A stretch of 39,958 nucleotides of DNA from Candidatus Giovannonibacteria bacterium (GTDB lineage: Bacteria > Patescibacteriota > Minisyncoccia > JACPKW01 > UBA11713), in assembly GCA_023266875.1 (NCBI GenBank), contig JAHFOJ010000006.1:1-39958 (forward strand), written 5' to 3'. The notes under the pieces are model-generated. The model saw only the letters and a program-made list of their open reading frames with translations. It made no database searches and had not been told where the DNA came from. This document shows positions 14,826-23,095 of this stretch, piece by piece. The position numbers were made by a program, and so were the translations under genes. Numbering within the stretch: the first letter of the stretch is position 1; each line of letters begins with the position of its first letter.

Positions 14826-16865
14826 ATGGCGGAATCAAGATCAAAGCATGAAAGAGAAAAGCGCATTGTCAGTTTACGGAAAGCGATAAATAAATATCGC
14901 TATGATTATCATGTTTTAAACAAAGAGACGATCTCTATTGAAGCGCTCGATTCCTTAAAACACGAGTTAAAGACTCTGGAGGACGCAAACCCAAATTTAA
15001 TAACGCCAGATTCGCCTACGCAGAGAGTTGAGGGCAGGGTGGCCAAGGGGTTTAAGAAAGTGACGCACAAAACGCCCATGCTTTCTCTGGAAGATGTTTT
15101 TTCCGAGGAAGAATTCGCGGATTGGGAAAAGAGGATATCAAAATTGTTAAACACTTCCAATCTGCCAGCTGGCGGACCAGAACTTTTCGCGGAGTTAAAG
15201 TTTGATGGGCTTGCGGTGAGCTTAGTTTATAAAAATGGCGTTTTAGATCATGCCTCCACGCGCGGGAACGGGAAGATTGGGGAGGATGTTACACAAAATA
15301 TAAAAACAATCGAAGCCATTCCGCTTCGGCTTGAGCGGGAAATCAAAGGAGAAATTGAAATAAGGGGCGAAGTTATAATTACCAAAAAAGATTTCGAGAA
15401 AATTAACCGCGAGCAGAAAAAGATTGGGGAGAAAATTTATGCGAATCCTCGAAATCTGGCAGCAGGATCATTGAGACAGCTCGATTCTAAAATGACGGCC
15501 GCCCGCCGGCTCGACTTCCACGCGTATGATATCGTCGGGGAATTCGAACAAAAAACGCATTCAAAAGAACACGAAATGCTCCGCGAGATCGGATTTAAGA
15601 CGGACCGCGAGGCGCATATTTCGAAAAGCGCCGGCGATATTTTTAAGTTTAAAGAAAAAATAAAAAAATCTCGCGAGAAGCTGGAATATGAAATCGATGG
15701 GCTTGTTATTCAGGTCAATGACAACGCGACCTTTGAGCGGCTTGGCGTTGCGGGCAAAGCGCCTCGCGGTGCGGTTGCTTTCAAGTTCTCCGCTAAAGAA
15801 GCGACAACAAAAGTTAAAGATATTTTGGTTCAAGTCGGGCGCACGGGAAAATTAACTCCAGTTGCGGTTTTGGAGCCGGTAAAAATTGCGGGCGTGACTG
15901 TCTCCCGCGCCTCGCTTCATAATGAAGAAGAAATAAAACGCCTCGGACTAAAAATTGGGGATACGGTAATAGTCGGACGCGCGGGGGATGTGATTCCTGA
16001 TGTCAGAAAGGTTTTAAAAGAGCTTCGCGGGGGGCATGAGAAAGAATTTCATATGCCGAGATTATGTCCCGCGTGCGGTCATAAAGTATTGAAGGGCATG
16101 AGAAAAGGTTTACCCGCCGAAGCTTTAGCGCAGGCTGGGCCGCTCGCTTTTTGCAAAAACAAAAAATGCCCCGCAACGCACCGAGAGGGGATTTATCACT
16201 TTGTCTCCAAAGGAGCTTTCGATATTGATGGGCTTGGGCCGAAAATTATCGATGTGCTTTTGGATCAGGGATTAATTCAGGACGCCGCGGATTTGTTTGA
16301 CCTGAAAGAAGGGGATATCAAACCGCTTGAGCGCTTTGGGGAAAAGTCCGCATCCAATTTGGTTGAAGCAATCGGAGAGAAAACGAAAATGACCCTTCCG
16401 AGATTTTTGATTGCTTTGGGAATTTTGCATGTGGGGGAAGAGACCGCCTCTGATTTAGCGGATAATTTCGGTTCACTCGGGAATATCCAAAAAGCATCTC
16501 TAGAGAAGATAAATGATATAGCCAATATTGGGGATGTTGTTGCGCGTAGCGTTTACGATTGGTTCCGGGAGGATTATAATAGGCGCTATTTGGAAAAGCT
16601 TTTGCGAAGGGTTACCATCGAGAAATACCATCAACCGACAGGAAAGTTAAAAGGAAAAACTTTTGTCCTGACGGGTTCTCTTGAAACGCTCTCGCGCGAT
16701 GAGGCGAAATCGAGGATCCGAAAACTCGGCGGCAAAACTTCCGAATCGGTTTCGAAAGAAGTTGACTATGTAGTTGCTGGCATTGAACCGGGCTCGAAAT
16801 TGAATAGGGCAGAGAAGCTGGGAATTAAAATTATTAATGAGCGGGAGTTCTTGAAAATGTTGTGA
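14826..16865 (+). CDS. ligA: NAD+-dependent DNA ligase LigA
   Basis: 679-residue replicative ligase that seals nicks with NAD+. N-terminal Ia domain with YDYHVLNKETISIEALDSLKHELK, adenylation site Lys125 in AELKFDGLAVS (KxDG), OB-fold (VGRTGKLTPVAVLEPV), zinc finger starting at C414 and C417, helix-hairpin-helix repeats and a C-terminal BRCT domain (KGKTFVLTGSLETLSRDEA onward). Two short stretches look inserted relative to model LigA: LPAGG before the adenylation motif and LPAEALAQAG inside the zinc finger. Both are encoded by palindromic DNA. Confidence 0.97.
   Translation: MAESRSKHEREKRIVSLRKAINKYRYDYHVLNKETISIEALDSLKHELKTLEDANPNLITPDSPTQRVEGRVAKGFKKVTHKTPMLSLEDVFSEEEFADWEKRISKLLNTSNLPAGGPELFAELKFDGLAVSLVYKNGVLDHASTRGNGKIGEDVTQNIKTIEAIPLRLEREIKGEIEIRGEVIITKKDFEKINREQKKIGEKIYANPRNLAAGSLRQLDSKMTAARRLDFHAYDIVGEFEQKTHSKEHEMLREIGFKTDREAHISKSAGDIFKFKEKIKKSREKLEYEIDGLVIQVNDNATFERLGVAGKAPRGAVAFKFSAKEATTKVKDILVQVGRTGKLTPVAVLEPVKIAGVTVSRASLHNEEEIKRLGLKIGDTVIVGRAGDVIPDVRKVLKELRGGHEKEFHMPRLCPACGHKVLKGMRKGLPAEALAQAGPLAFCKNKKCPATHREGIYHFVSKGAFDIDGLGPKIIDVLLDQGLIQDAADLFDLKEGDIKPLERFGEKSASNLVEAIGEKTKMTLPRFLIALGILHVGEETASDLADNFGSLGNIQKASLEKINDIANIGDVVARSVYDWFREDYNRRYLEKLLRRVTIEKYHQPTGKLKGKTFVLTGSLETLSRDEAKSRIRKLGGKTSESVSKEVDYVVAGIEPGSKLNRAEKLGIKIINEREFLKML
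15161..15176. repeat. In-frame palindrome in ligA (LPAGG)
   Basis: TCTGCC-AGCT-GGCGGA: a 6-bp stem with one G-U type pair. It encodes part of LPAGG between domain Ia and the adenylation motif, where model ligases are shorter. Confidence 0.5.
16113..16139. repeat. In-frame imperfect palindrome in the ligA zinc finger
   Basis: CCCGCC (16113-16118) and GGCTGGG (16133-16139) pair with one bulged base. It lies in codons for LPAEALAQAG, between the two cysteine pairs of the zinc finger, where model ligases have a short linker. Confidence 0.45.
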
Positions 16866-16869
16866 GAAG

Positions 16870-16938
16870 GTCCCGACGCGCTATTGAATTTATATTAAAG
16901 AAGTCGAGGATCCCAGATTTCGTAAACAAAATCGGGAC
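16870..16938. repeat. Inverted-repeat element after ligA
   Basis: GTCCCGA (16870-16876) and TCGGGAC (16932-16938) form an outer perfect pair. TCCCAGATTT (16911-16920) also pairs with AAATCGGGA (16929-16937) with one bulge. It sits between the true ligA stop and a duplicated ligA tail, so it may be a mobile repeat involved in the duplication. Confidence 0.45.
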
Positions 16939-16939
16939 G

Positions 16940-16993
16940 CAGAAACTAGGAGTGAAAATTATGGACGAAAAAGAGTTTCTAAAAATGCTTTAA
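16940..16993 (+). pseudogene. Duplicated remnant of the ligA 3' end (BRCT tail)
   Basis: Eighteen codons reading QKLGVKIMDEKEFLKML and a stop, nearly matching the true LigA C-terminus EKLGIKIINEREFLKML. The DNA has diverged at many synonymous sites but the protein similarity is clear. No start codon or longer ORF precedes it. Its TAA overlaps the ATG of the next gene. Confidence 0.75.
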
Positions 16994-18687
16994 TGGAAAA
17001 ACGCAATTGTCAAAATTGTAAGAATGAATTTGTAATCGAACCGGAGGATATTAAATTCTATGAGAAAATGCAGGTCCCTCCGCCGACATTTTGCCCAGAG
17101 TGCCGGTTTCAGCGCAGGCTCGCATTTCTAAATTTTTTCAATTTGTATCAACGCAAATGTGATTTATGCAAAAAAGAGATTATCTCAATGTATTCGCCGG
17201 ATAAAGTAAATAAGGTTTATTGTCCTGCATGTTTCTGGTCTGACAATTGGAATCCGTTGGATTATGGTCGTGATTACGATTTTTCTCGGACTTTTTTTGA
17301 TCAATTTAAGGAGCTTTGGAGCGAAGTCCCGTTGTTAGGCTTATCTTTAGATGTGCCGACATCAAAAAGTTCTCCGTGGAATAATCATGCAGGGCACCTT
17401 AATAATTGTTACTTATTGTTTCATGCAGATTATTGCGAAAATTCTGCGTACGGTTATTTCCACGAGAGGACTAAGGACGTTTTTGATTCCACGGCGGTTA
17501 TGGATAGTGAATTGTTATTTGATTCAATGCACTCTTATAAGAATAGTCGATGTGTTGGTTTAAGAAATCAAGTGACCGGGTGTATTGACTCTGCGTTTTT
17601 AAGGTTCTGTTTTAACTGCACAAATTGTTTTGCATCGGCGAATTTAAGGAATCAGAAATATTATATTTTCAATAAACCACACACAAAGGAAGAATATTTT
17701 GAAGAAATTAAAAAGTGGGATTTGGGTTCATATAAGACTTATAAGGAAATTCAGAAACAAGCAGAAGAACATTGGAAAACATTTCCACCAAAACCAGTTC
17801 AGGACGAAAGAACTATTAATTCTTCCGGCAGCCATTATTTTCAATCGAAGAATTGCAAAAATTGCTTTGAGGTTTTTGGGGCGGAGGATAGCAAATATTT
17901 GTGGATGATCCATGGAAATACCAAAGACTCATATGATGTTTCAAGTTGGGGCAATAATATGTCTTTATGTTACGAGGGCAGCAATATTGGTGAAAATATT
18001 TCCGGTGTAAAATTTTGCCAAGAAACCGGCATAAATGTGATGAATGCAGAATATTGTAAACTCTGCAACGGATCCAATATTTTTGGCAGCGTATCGGTTA
18101 GAAAAGGTGCCAATGTTATATTAAACAAACGCTATGAAAAAGAAGAGTATGAAAAACTGCGGGCGAAAATAATTCAGCACATGAATGAGATGCCGTATGT
18201 AGATAAAAAGGGCAGGGTGTATAAATATGGAGAATTCTTTCCAGTCGAGCTTTCGCCTTATGCTTATAACGAGACAATCGCGTCAAACTTTTTTCCTATG
18301 ACGAAGGAGCAGATTTTAGAAAACGGATATAAATATAAAGAACCAGAAGTTCGCAAGCACGACACAACAATGAAGGCGGAAAATCTGCCTGATCATATCA
18401 AAGATGCTTCGGACTCAATTCTGAGCGAAGTCATCAAATGTCAGAAATGCGAGCGCGGCTTTAGGATTATTCCAAATGAACTCAAATTCTTACGGGATAG
18501 AAATTTTCCGCTACCGCGCGAATGTCCATTTTGCAAGATTGAAAAGAAATTCAACCAATGGGTGAAAGATTTACGTTTAATACCGCGCGTTTGCGTCGAA
18601 TGCGGCGCAAATTTTGAAACCGAATTTACCGAAGAAGAGGCCCCGGTAGTTTATTGCAAGAAATGTTACCAAAAAGAATTTGTGTAG
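16993..18687 (+). CDS. Multi-zinc-ribbon protein with Cys/aromatic repeats, paralogue 1
   Basis: 564 residues of unknown function, in a family I associate with CPR genomes. N-terminal zinc site 1 is CQNC...CPEC (residues 6-39), within the conserved EPEDIKFYEKMQVPPPTFCPECRFQRR. Site 2 is CDLC...CPAC (about 56-80). A central region (about 100-400) has irregular 20-25-residue units rich in N-C-Y/F and D-S/C motifs, suggesting a repetitive beta-solenoid. C-terminal site 3 is CQKC...CPFC and site 4 CVEC...CKKC. No signal peptide or membrane segment. No enzyme motif recognised. Start ATG overlaps the TAA of the ligA remnant. Confidence 0.75.
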   Translation: MEKRNCQNCKNEFVIEPEDIKFYEKMQVPPPTFCPECRFQRRLAFLNFFNLYQRKCDLCKKEIISMYSPDKVNKVYCPACFWSDNWNPLDYGRDYDFSRTFFDQFKELWSEVPLLGLSLDVPTSKSSPWNNHAGHLNNCYLLFHADYCENSAYGYFHERTKDVFDSTAVMDSELLFDSMHSYKNSRCVGLRNQVTGCIDSAFLRFCFNCTNCFASANLRNQKYYIFNKPHTKEEYFEEIKKWDLGSYKTYKEIQKQAEEHWKTFPPKPVQDERTINSSGSHYFQSKNCKNCFEVFGAEDSKYLWMIHGNTKDSYDVSSWGNNMSLCYEGSNIGENISGVKFCQETGINVMNAEYCKLCNGSNIFGSVSVRKGANVILNKRYEKEEYEKLRAKIIQHMNEMPYVDKKGRVYKYGEFFPVELSPYAYNETIASNFFPMTKEQILENGYKYKEPEVRKHDTTMKAENLPDHIKDASDSILSEVIKCQKCERGFRIIPNELKFLRDRNFPLPRECPFCKIEKKFNQWVKDLRLIPRVCVECGANFETEFTEEEAPVVYCKKCYQKEFV

Positions 18688-18725
18688 CTTGAAGTTCATA
18701 AATTTATAGGTTAGCATTTAATTAT

Positions 18726-18914
18726 ATGAGCAACGGTGCGGTTTTAGAGAAAATAGGAAAAATCGAGAGAGATCTTCAAAAATTGAAGGTTGGTTTGTTA
18801 TTGCGTATACCGAGGCAAAAAAAAGGAGGCATATATTCTGATAAAGCTATAGTGAATGAGATAAGTAAGGTAAGAAAACAAATCTGGAATGAAAAAAACT
18901 CCAGAAGAATTTAG
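18726..18914 (+). CDS. Small helical protein, possible antitoxin-like
   Basis: 62 residues, MSNGAVLEKIGKIERDLQKLK at the start and YSDKAIVNEISKVRKQIWNEKN near the end. An N-terminal coiled-coil helix followed by a second amphipathic helix is the layout of small antitoxins common in this group, but no toxin gene follows. It lies between two paralogous zinc-ribbon genes. It may be an orphan antitoxin or a spurious ORF; function unknown. Confidence 0.45.
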   Translation: MSNGAVLEKIGKIERDLQKLKVGLLLRIPRQKKGGIYSDKAIVNEISKVRKQIWNEKNSRRI

Positions 18915-18948
18915 AGTTTTTGCAGAAATTTGGAGTTTTATTTAAGTT

Positions 18949-20706
18949 ATGAATCCTGAATCAAGGGATTGTCAAAATTGTAGAAAGGAATTCACAATCG
19001 AGCCGGAGGATTTTAAGTTTTACGAAAAGATGCAAGTCCCTCCACCCACGTTTTGCCCGCAGTGCCGGCTGATTAGAAAACTTACTTTTAGAAATCAGAG
19101 GAATTTGTTTATACGAAAAGATGATGCAAGCGGTAAAGAAATTTTTTCTGGGATTCCGCAATCAGCTCCACTTAAAGTTTATGATCTGGATTATTGGAAT
19201 TCGGATAATTGGGACGCGATGGAATTTGGGAGAGATTATGATTTTTCCAGAACGTTTTTTGAGCAATTTAGAGAACTTATGCATGTTGTCCCGTTTGCCT
19301 CGAAAAGCGTCCAATTCATGGTCGATTCGGATTACTGTGATCAGGCAAGTTATATGAAGGACAGCTATTTATGTTTCGACGGCGGGTATCTTGAGAATTG
19401 CGCGTATTGTATACGTATTAATAACGGGAAGGATAGCCTCGATATTACCGAGGGTGTCAATCCGGAGTTATGCTATGACAGTTTTTCTATAAATAAATGC
19501 CACAAAGTATTTTTTTCTGTTGATTGCGAGAACTCTTTTGATATATGGTTTTCAAGAGATTTGAACGGCTGTAATAATTGCTTCGGATGCGTTGGTTTAA
19601 GAAATAAATCATTTTATGTTTTTAATAAGCCCTGCTCTAAAGAAGAATATTTTAAAAAACTTACTGGATTTAACTTAAGTTCTAGAAAATCTTTAAATGA
19701 ATTTCGAGAAAAGTCTCATGAATTTTGGGAAAAGAGTCCTGTTAAGTATATGCACGGGACCCATAACGTTGATGTAATGGGAGATTTTATTTTCAATTCG
19801 AAAAAGACCGAAAAATCCTATTACGTGCACGAAGCGGAAAATGTTAAATATTCTTTGTATCTTTTCAGCGATATTAAAGATTCATCCGATTACGTAAATT
19901 GGGGGTATAGAGCATCCAAGATGTATGAATGTCTTACCTGTGGTGATCAGGTTAATAATTTGAGATTTTGTTGGGAATGCTGGCCGTCAAGCAGAGATAT
20001 AGAATATTCTATGGAATGTCGATCTTCCTCCGATCTTTTTGGGTGCGTTGGTTTGAAGAAAAAATCTTATTGCATTTTAAATAAACAGTATACAAAAGAG
20101 GAATATTTAGCTTTACGTGAAAAAATAATGAAGCATATGAGCAAAATGCCGTTCATAGATAAAAAGGGTAATACTTATAAATATGGAGAGTTTTTCCCGC
20201 AGGAATTATCTCCGTTTGGATATAATCATACTACAGCAATTGACTTTTTTCCTCTTTCTAAAGAAAAGGCGCTTGAGCAAGGTTTCGTTTGGCAAGAACC
20301 AGAAGCTAAGGAATATAAAACTACACTAGATGCGTCATTGCTTCCTGATACCATTGGAGAAGTCGATGATTCTGTATTGAAAGAGATTCTAAAATGTACT
20401 CAATGCGAAAAGGCCTATAGAATTATTTTAAAGGAAATAGATTTTTTGCGAAAGATGAGCTTACCATTACCAACGAAATGCCAGAATTGCCGCTATGTAG
20501 ACAGAATAAAATTTCGGAATCAGCCTAAATTATATAAACGACAATGCCAATGCGCGAGTGAGAAGTCAGATAATGGAATTTATTCCAACGAAGCAAAGCA
20601 CAAACATGGCGCGAATCATTGTCCAAATCAATTTGAGACATCATATTCTCCGGACCGGCCGGATATTGTATACTGCGAGGATTGTTATCTGCAGGAAGTA
20701 GTTTAA
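18949..20706 (+). CDS. Multi-zinc-ribbon protein with Cys/aromatic repeats, paralogue 2
   Basis: 585 residues, clearly homologous to the gene at 16993 along its whole length: CQNCRKEFTIEPEDFKFYEKM at the N-terminus, GRDYDFSRTFFEQF, NKPCSKEEYF and YGEFFPQELSPFGYN later. N-terminal zinc site 1 (CQNC...CPQC) is kept. Site 2 is lost: where paralogue 1 has CDLC and CPAC, this protein has DDAS and DLDY. The C-terminal zinc region is longer, with an insert CQCASEKSDNGIYSNEAKHK before the last CEDC. Function unknown; cytoplasmic by absence of signals. Confidence 0.75.
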   Translation: MNPESRDCQNCRKEFTIEPEDFKFYEKMQVPPPTFCPQCRLIRKLTFRNQRNLFIRKDDASGKEIFSGIPQSAPLKVYDLDYWNSDNWDAMEFGRDYDFSRTFFEQFRELMHVVPFASKSVQFMVDSDYCDQASYMKDSYLCFDGGYLENCAYCIRINNGKDSLDITEGVNPELCYDSFSINKCHKVFFSVDCENSFDIWFSRDLNGCNNCFGCVGLRNKSFYVFNKPCSKEEYFKKLTGFNLSSRKSLNEFREKSHEFWEKSPVKYMHGTHNVDVMGDFIFNSKKTEKSYYVHEAENVKYSLYLFSDIKDSSDYVNWGYRASKMYECLTCGDQVNNLRFCWECWPSSRDIEYSMECRSSSDLFGCVGLKKKSYCILNKQYTKEEYLALREKIMKHMSKMPFIDKKGNTYKYGEFFPQELSPFGYNHTTAIDFFPLSKEKALEQGFVWQEPEAKEYKTTLDASLLPDTIGEVDDSVLKEILKCTQCEKAYRIILKEIDFLRKMSLPLPTKCQNCRYVDRIKFRNQPKLYKRQCQCASEKSDNGIYSNEAKHKHGANHCPNQFETSYSPDRPDIVYCEDCYLQEVV

Positions 20707-20709
20707 TTT

Positions 20710-21060
20710 ATGGACATAAAGATTGTTAAAGAACGGATAAGTTTAGAGGAGCTTTCAGAAATGGCAAAGGGGCTGTTCGGGGATTTCGTGAAGGCGGTTG
20801 TCGATATCGAGCAGGGAATTATGGGCGTTGGAGGGGAGCTGCATGCCGATATAGAAGTCAAACTAATGGAGGAATGTGCATCGAAGCGCGAGAATACTTG
20901 GGGCATTAATATTTATCCGAAGATATCGGGCGAAGATATGATTGAATTTGATTCTATGATCAACATTAAGCCGTTTTTGGGAAATCGGACTCGGGGTGTG
21001 GAAAATATTCAAATTCAGGATAGAATTAGGAAATTATGCGCTTCACTCATAAAGACTTAG
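20710..21060 (+). CDS. DUF5674 family protein
   Basis: 116 residues. I recognise the DUF5674 pattern: IVKERISLEELSEMAKGLFG, then FVKAVVDIEQGIMGVGGELHAD, then WGINIYP, and EFDSMINIKPFLGNRTRGVE near the end. The family is widespread in CPR bacteria and has no known function. It starts 3 nt after the zinc-ribbon gene and its end overlaps the next gene by 25 nt, so it is probably in one transcript with gatCA. Confidence 0.75.
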   Translation: MDIKIVKERISLEELSEMAKGLFGDFVKAVVDIEQGIMGVGGELHADIEVKLMEECASKRENTWGINIYPKISGEDMIEFDSMINIKPFLGNRTRGVENIQIQDRIRKLCASLIKT

Positions 21061-21368
21061 CCGAAGGGCATTGGCGCGATCTTTCGCTTTCGGAACAGCT
21101 CGGCAATATTGGGAGCGAGGTTTCGAGAGCGAGAAAGTGGAAAGAAAAGGACGATAAAATTTTTGAAGGAGCCTGCGAGAGAGCGCTTGAGCTTTTTGAT
21201 TTAACGCTTTCCGACCCGCGCTGGAAGGGGCGGTATAGGGAGATAGCCCGCGCGCGCGAAGTATTTTGCGATGCGGTATCTGGGGGCAAGGAATACGGAA
21301 GCTCGTTTGAGGATTTGGAAAAATATTTTTATCCGTTTGCTTTTAACGCAAGGAAACATGCTATCTAA
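21036..21368 (+). CDS. Conserved hypothetical protein of CPR type
   Basis: 110 residues, mostly helical, with the motif WRDLSLSEQLGNIGSEVSRARKW near the start, then ACERALELFDLTLSDPRWKGR and REVFCDAVSGG. I recall this arrangement from many small CPR proteins without assigned function. It overlaps the DUF5674 gene upstream by 25 nt and gatC downstream by 11 nt, which points to translational coupling. Confidence 0.65.
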   Translation: MRFTHKDLAEGHWRDLSLSEQLGNIGSEVSRARKWKEKDDKIFEGACERALELFDLTLSDPRWKGRYREIARAREVFCDAVSGGKEYGSSFEDLEKYFYPFAFNARKHAI

Positions 21369-21645
21369 AGATGATATAAAAAAATTAGCCCAGCTGGCGC
21401 GGATACATCTGACCGAGAAGGAGGAGAAAGAGCTAGAAAAAGACCTTTCGAGTATTTTAGGATATGTCGAAAAATTGAAAGAAGTTGATATTTCTGGCGT
21501 GCCGGAAATGACTCACGCGACTGATTCAACGAATGTTTTTCGCGCCGATGAAGAGATAGAGCAAGACGATATTTTGCTTCGCGAGCAATTTCCGGACGAA
21601 GAGAGAGGATATTTAAAGGTTAAGGGAATATTCGAGAGGGAATGA
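21358..21645 (+). CDS. gatC: Asp-tRNA(Asn)/Glu-tRNA(Gln) amidotransferase subunit C
   Basis: 95 residues from ATG 21358; the open frame extends upstream but MLSKDDIKKLAQLARIHLTEKE is the canonical GatC N-terminus. Further signatures are DLSSILGYVEKLKEVDISGVPEMTHA and the C-terminal REQFPDEERGYLKVKGIFE. GatC wraps around GatA and GatB to hold the transamidase together, allowing Gln-tRNA and/or Asn-tRNA formation from mischarged tRNA. gatB is not adjacent. Confidence 0.94.
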   Translation: MLSKDDIKKLAQLARIHLTEKEEKELEKDLSSILGYVEKLKEVDISGVPEMTHATDSTNVFRADEEIEQDDILLREQFPDEERGYLKVKGIFERE

Positions 21646-23093
21646 TAAAAGAAACGATAGAAAAATTGGAGAGGGGAGAAGTCTCCGCGCGGGAGTTAGT
21701 CGCGCACTATCAGAACGAGATCAAGAAAAAAGACCCGGAGTTAAATGCTTATCGCGAAGTTTTTTCCGCCGAAGGCGGATCCGCCTCTGGCGGAGATGAT
21801 CCATTTAAGACTGCCGAGGAGATTGATAAAAAAATAAAACACGGCGATACACCTCGCGCGCTTGAAGGAATTCCGTTCGCGATAAAGGATAATATCTTAG
21901 TAAAGGGGAAATTAGCCGGAGCTTCGTCAAAAATTCTTGAGGGTTACACCGCTTCTTACGATGCAACCGTAATAAAACGGCTTCGCGATGAAGGAGCTAT
22001 TTTCTTAGGACGCACAAACTGCGACGAATTTGCTATGGGTTCTTCAACTGAAAATTCAGCGTACGGCGCGACAAAAAATTCTCATGATATATCCCGGGTG
22101 CCAGGCGGATCTTCCGGAGGTTCTGCGGTTGCGGTTGCTTCCGATATGGCGGCGGCCGCGCTTGGATCGGACACAGGAGGATCAATCCGCCAGCCTGCGG
22201 CTTTTTGCGGGGTAGTTGGGCTAAAGCCGACCTACGGCGCGGTTTCGCGCTCTGGCTTAATTGCGATGGCATCAAGTTTGGATCAAATCGGCCCGATTAC
22301 AAAGTCAGTCGAAGATGCAGAAATTATTTTTGATGTGATAAAAGGTAGAGACGAACTAGATGCGACTAACTTGGAAGCGAAGCTTCCAAGTGGAAGCCCA
22401 ACTTCCTTAAAAACAATTGGAGTGCCAAGGGAATATTTTTCTTTAGCCGAGATGGGTAAAAATGGGCTCGATGATTCTGTCGCAAAAAAGATGCATGAGG
22501 CAATAGACGTCTTAAAAAAAAATGGATTTGAGATAAAAGAGGTGTCGCTTCCTTCAGTCGATTATTCTTTGGCGGCTTATTATATCGTGATGCCAGCGGA
22601 AGTTTCTGCGAATCTCTCGCGATTTGACGGCGTTCGCTACGGGACGCGTGAGGAGGGCAAGAATTTGTTTGATGTTTATACAAAGACTCGCGCGAAAGGT
22701 TTCGGAGCGGAAGTTCGAAGAAGAATTATTTTGGGGGCATATGTCCTTTCGGCTGGGTATTACGATGCTTATTACGCGAGAGCGCAGAAAGTCCGCTATT
22801 TAATCCGCAAGGATTTTGAAAACGCCTTTAAAGATGTAGATGTGTTGCTTACTCCGACATCTCCGCATCCGGCGTTTAAAATCGGCGAGAAAACGTCCGA
22901 TCCGTTATCTATGTATCTCGAAGATATTTACACTGTGCCGATTAATCTCGCGGGCTTACCCGCTATCTCGGTGCCGTTTGGCTCGGTTGAGAAAGATGGG
23001 AAAAATTTGCCTATCGGCCTGCAGCTAATCGCCCCGTGGTTTGAAGAAAAAAGACTTTTTGAGGTAGGAAAGATTTTGGAGTTAGCTAAATAA
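21642..23093 (+). CDS. gatA: Asp-tRNA(Asn)/Glu-tRNA(Gln) amidotransferase subunit A
   Basis: 483-residue amidase that releases ammonia from glutamine for the GatB active site. The amidase triad is Lys82 (FAIKDNI), cis-Ser157 (GGSSGGS) and nucleophile Ser181 (SDTGGSIRQP); the 75- and 24-residue spacings equal those of S. aureus GatA (K79, S154, S178). Starts in an ATGA overlap with gatC. Residues 42-51 (SAEGGSASGG) are encoded by a palindromic 30-bp insertion, and a second palindrome lies at 22369-22391. Otherwise normal length. Confidence 0.96.
   Translation: MIKETIEKLERGEVSARELVAHYQNEIKKKDPELNAYREVFSAEGGSASGGDDPFKTAEEIDKKIKHGDTPRALEGIPFAIKDNILVKGKLAGASSKILEGYTASYDATVIKRLRDEGAIFLGRTNCDEFAMGSSTENSAYGATKNSHDISRVPGGSSGGSAVAVASDMAAAALGSDTGGSIRQPAAFCGVVGLKPTYGAVSRSGLIAMASSLDQIGPITKSVEDAEIIFDVIKGRDELDATNLEAKLPSGSPTSLKTIGVPREYFSLAEMGKNGLDDSVAKKMHEAIDVLKKNGFEIKEVSLPSVDYSLAAYYIVMPAEVSANLSRFDGVRYGTREEGKNLFDVYTKTRAKGFGAEVRRRIILGAYVLSAGYYDAYYARAQKVRYLIRKDFENAFKDVDVLLTPTSPHPAFKIGEKTSDPLSMYLEDIYTVPINLAGLPAISVPFGSVEKDGKNLPIGLQLIAPWFEEKRLFEVGKILELAK
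21765..21794. repeat. 30-bp in-frame palindromic element in gatA
   Basis: Two units in tandem, TCCGCC-gaa-GGCGGA and TCCGCC-tct-GGCGGA, so that the whole 30 bp is also near-palindromic around GGCGGATCCGCC. Exactly ten codons, SAEGGSASGG, between helix 2 and the catalytic lysine. Confidence 0.8.
22369..22391. repeat. In-frame palindrome 2 in gatA
   Basis: ACTTGGAAGC and GCTTCCAAGT form a perfect 10-bp stem with loop GAA. It is followed by GGAAGCCCAACTTCC, another stem sharing the GGAAG/CTTCC core. It encodes NLEAKLPSGSPTS in a variable surface loop. Confidence 0.6.
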
Positions 23094-23095
23094 TG

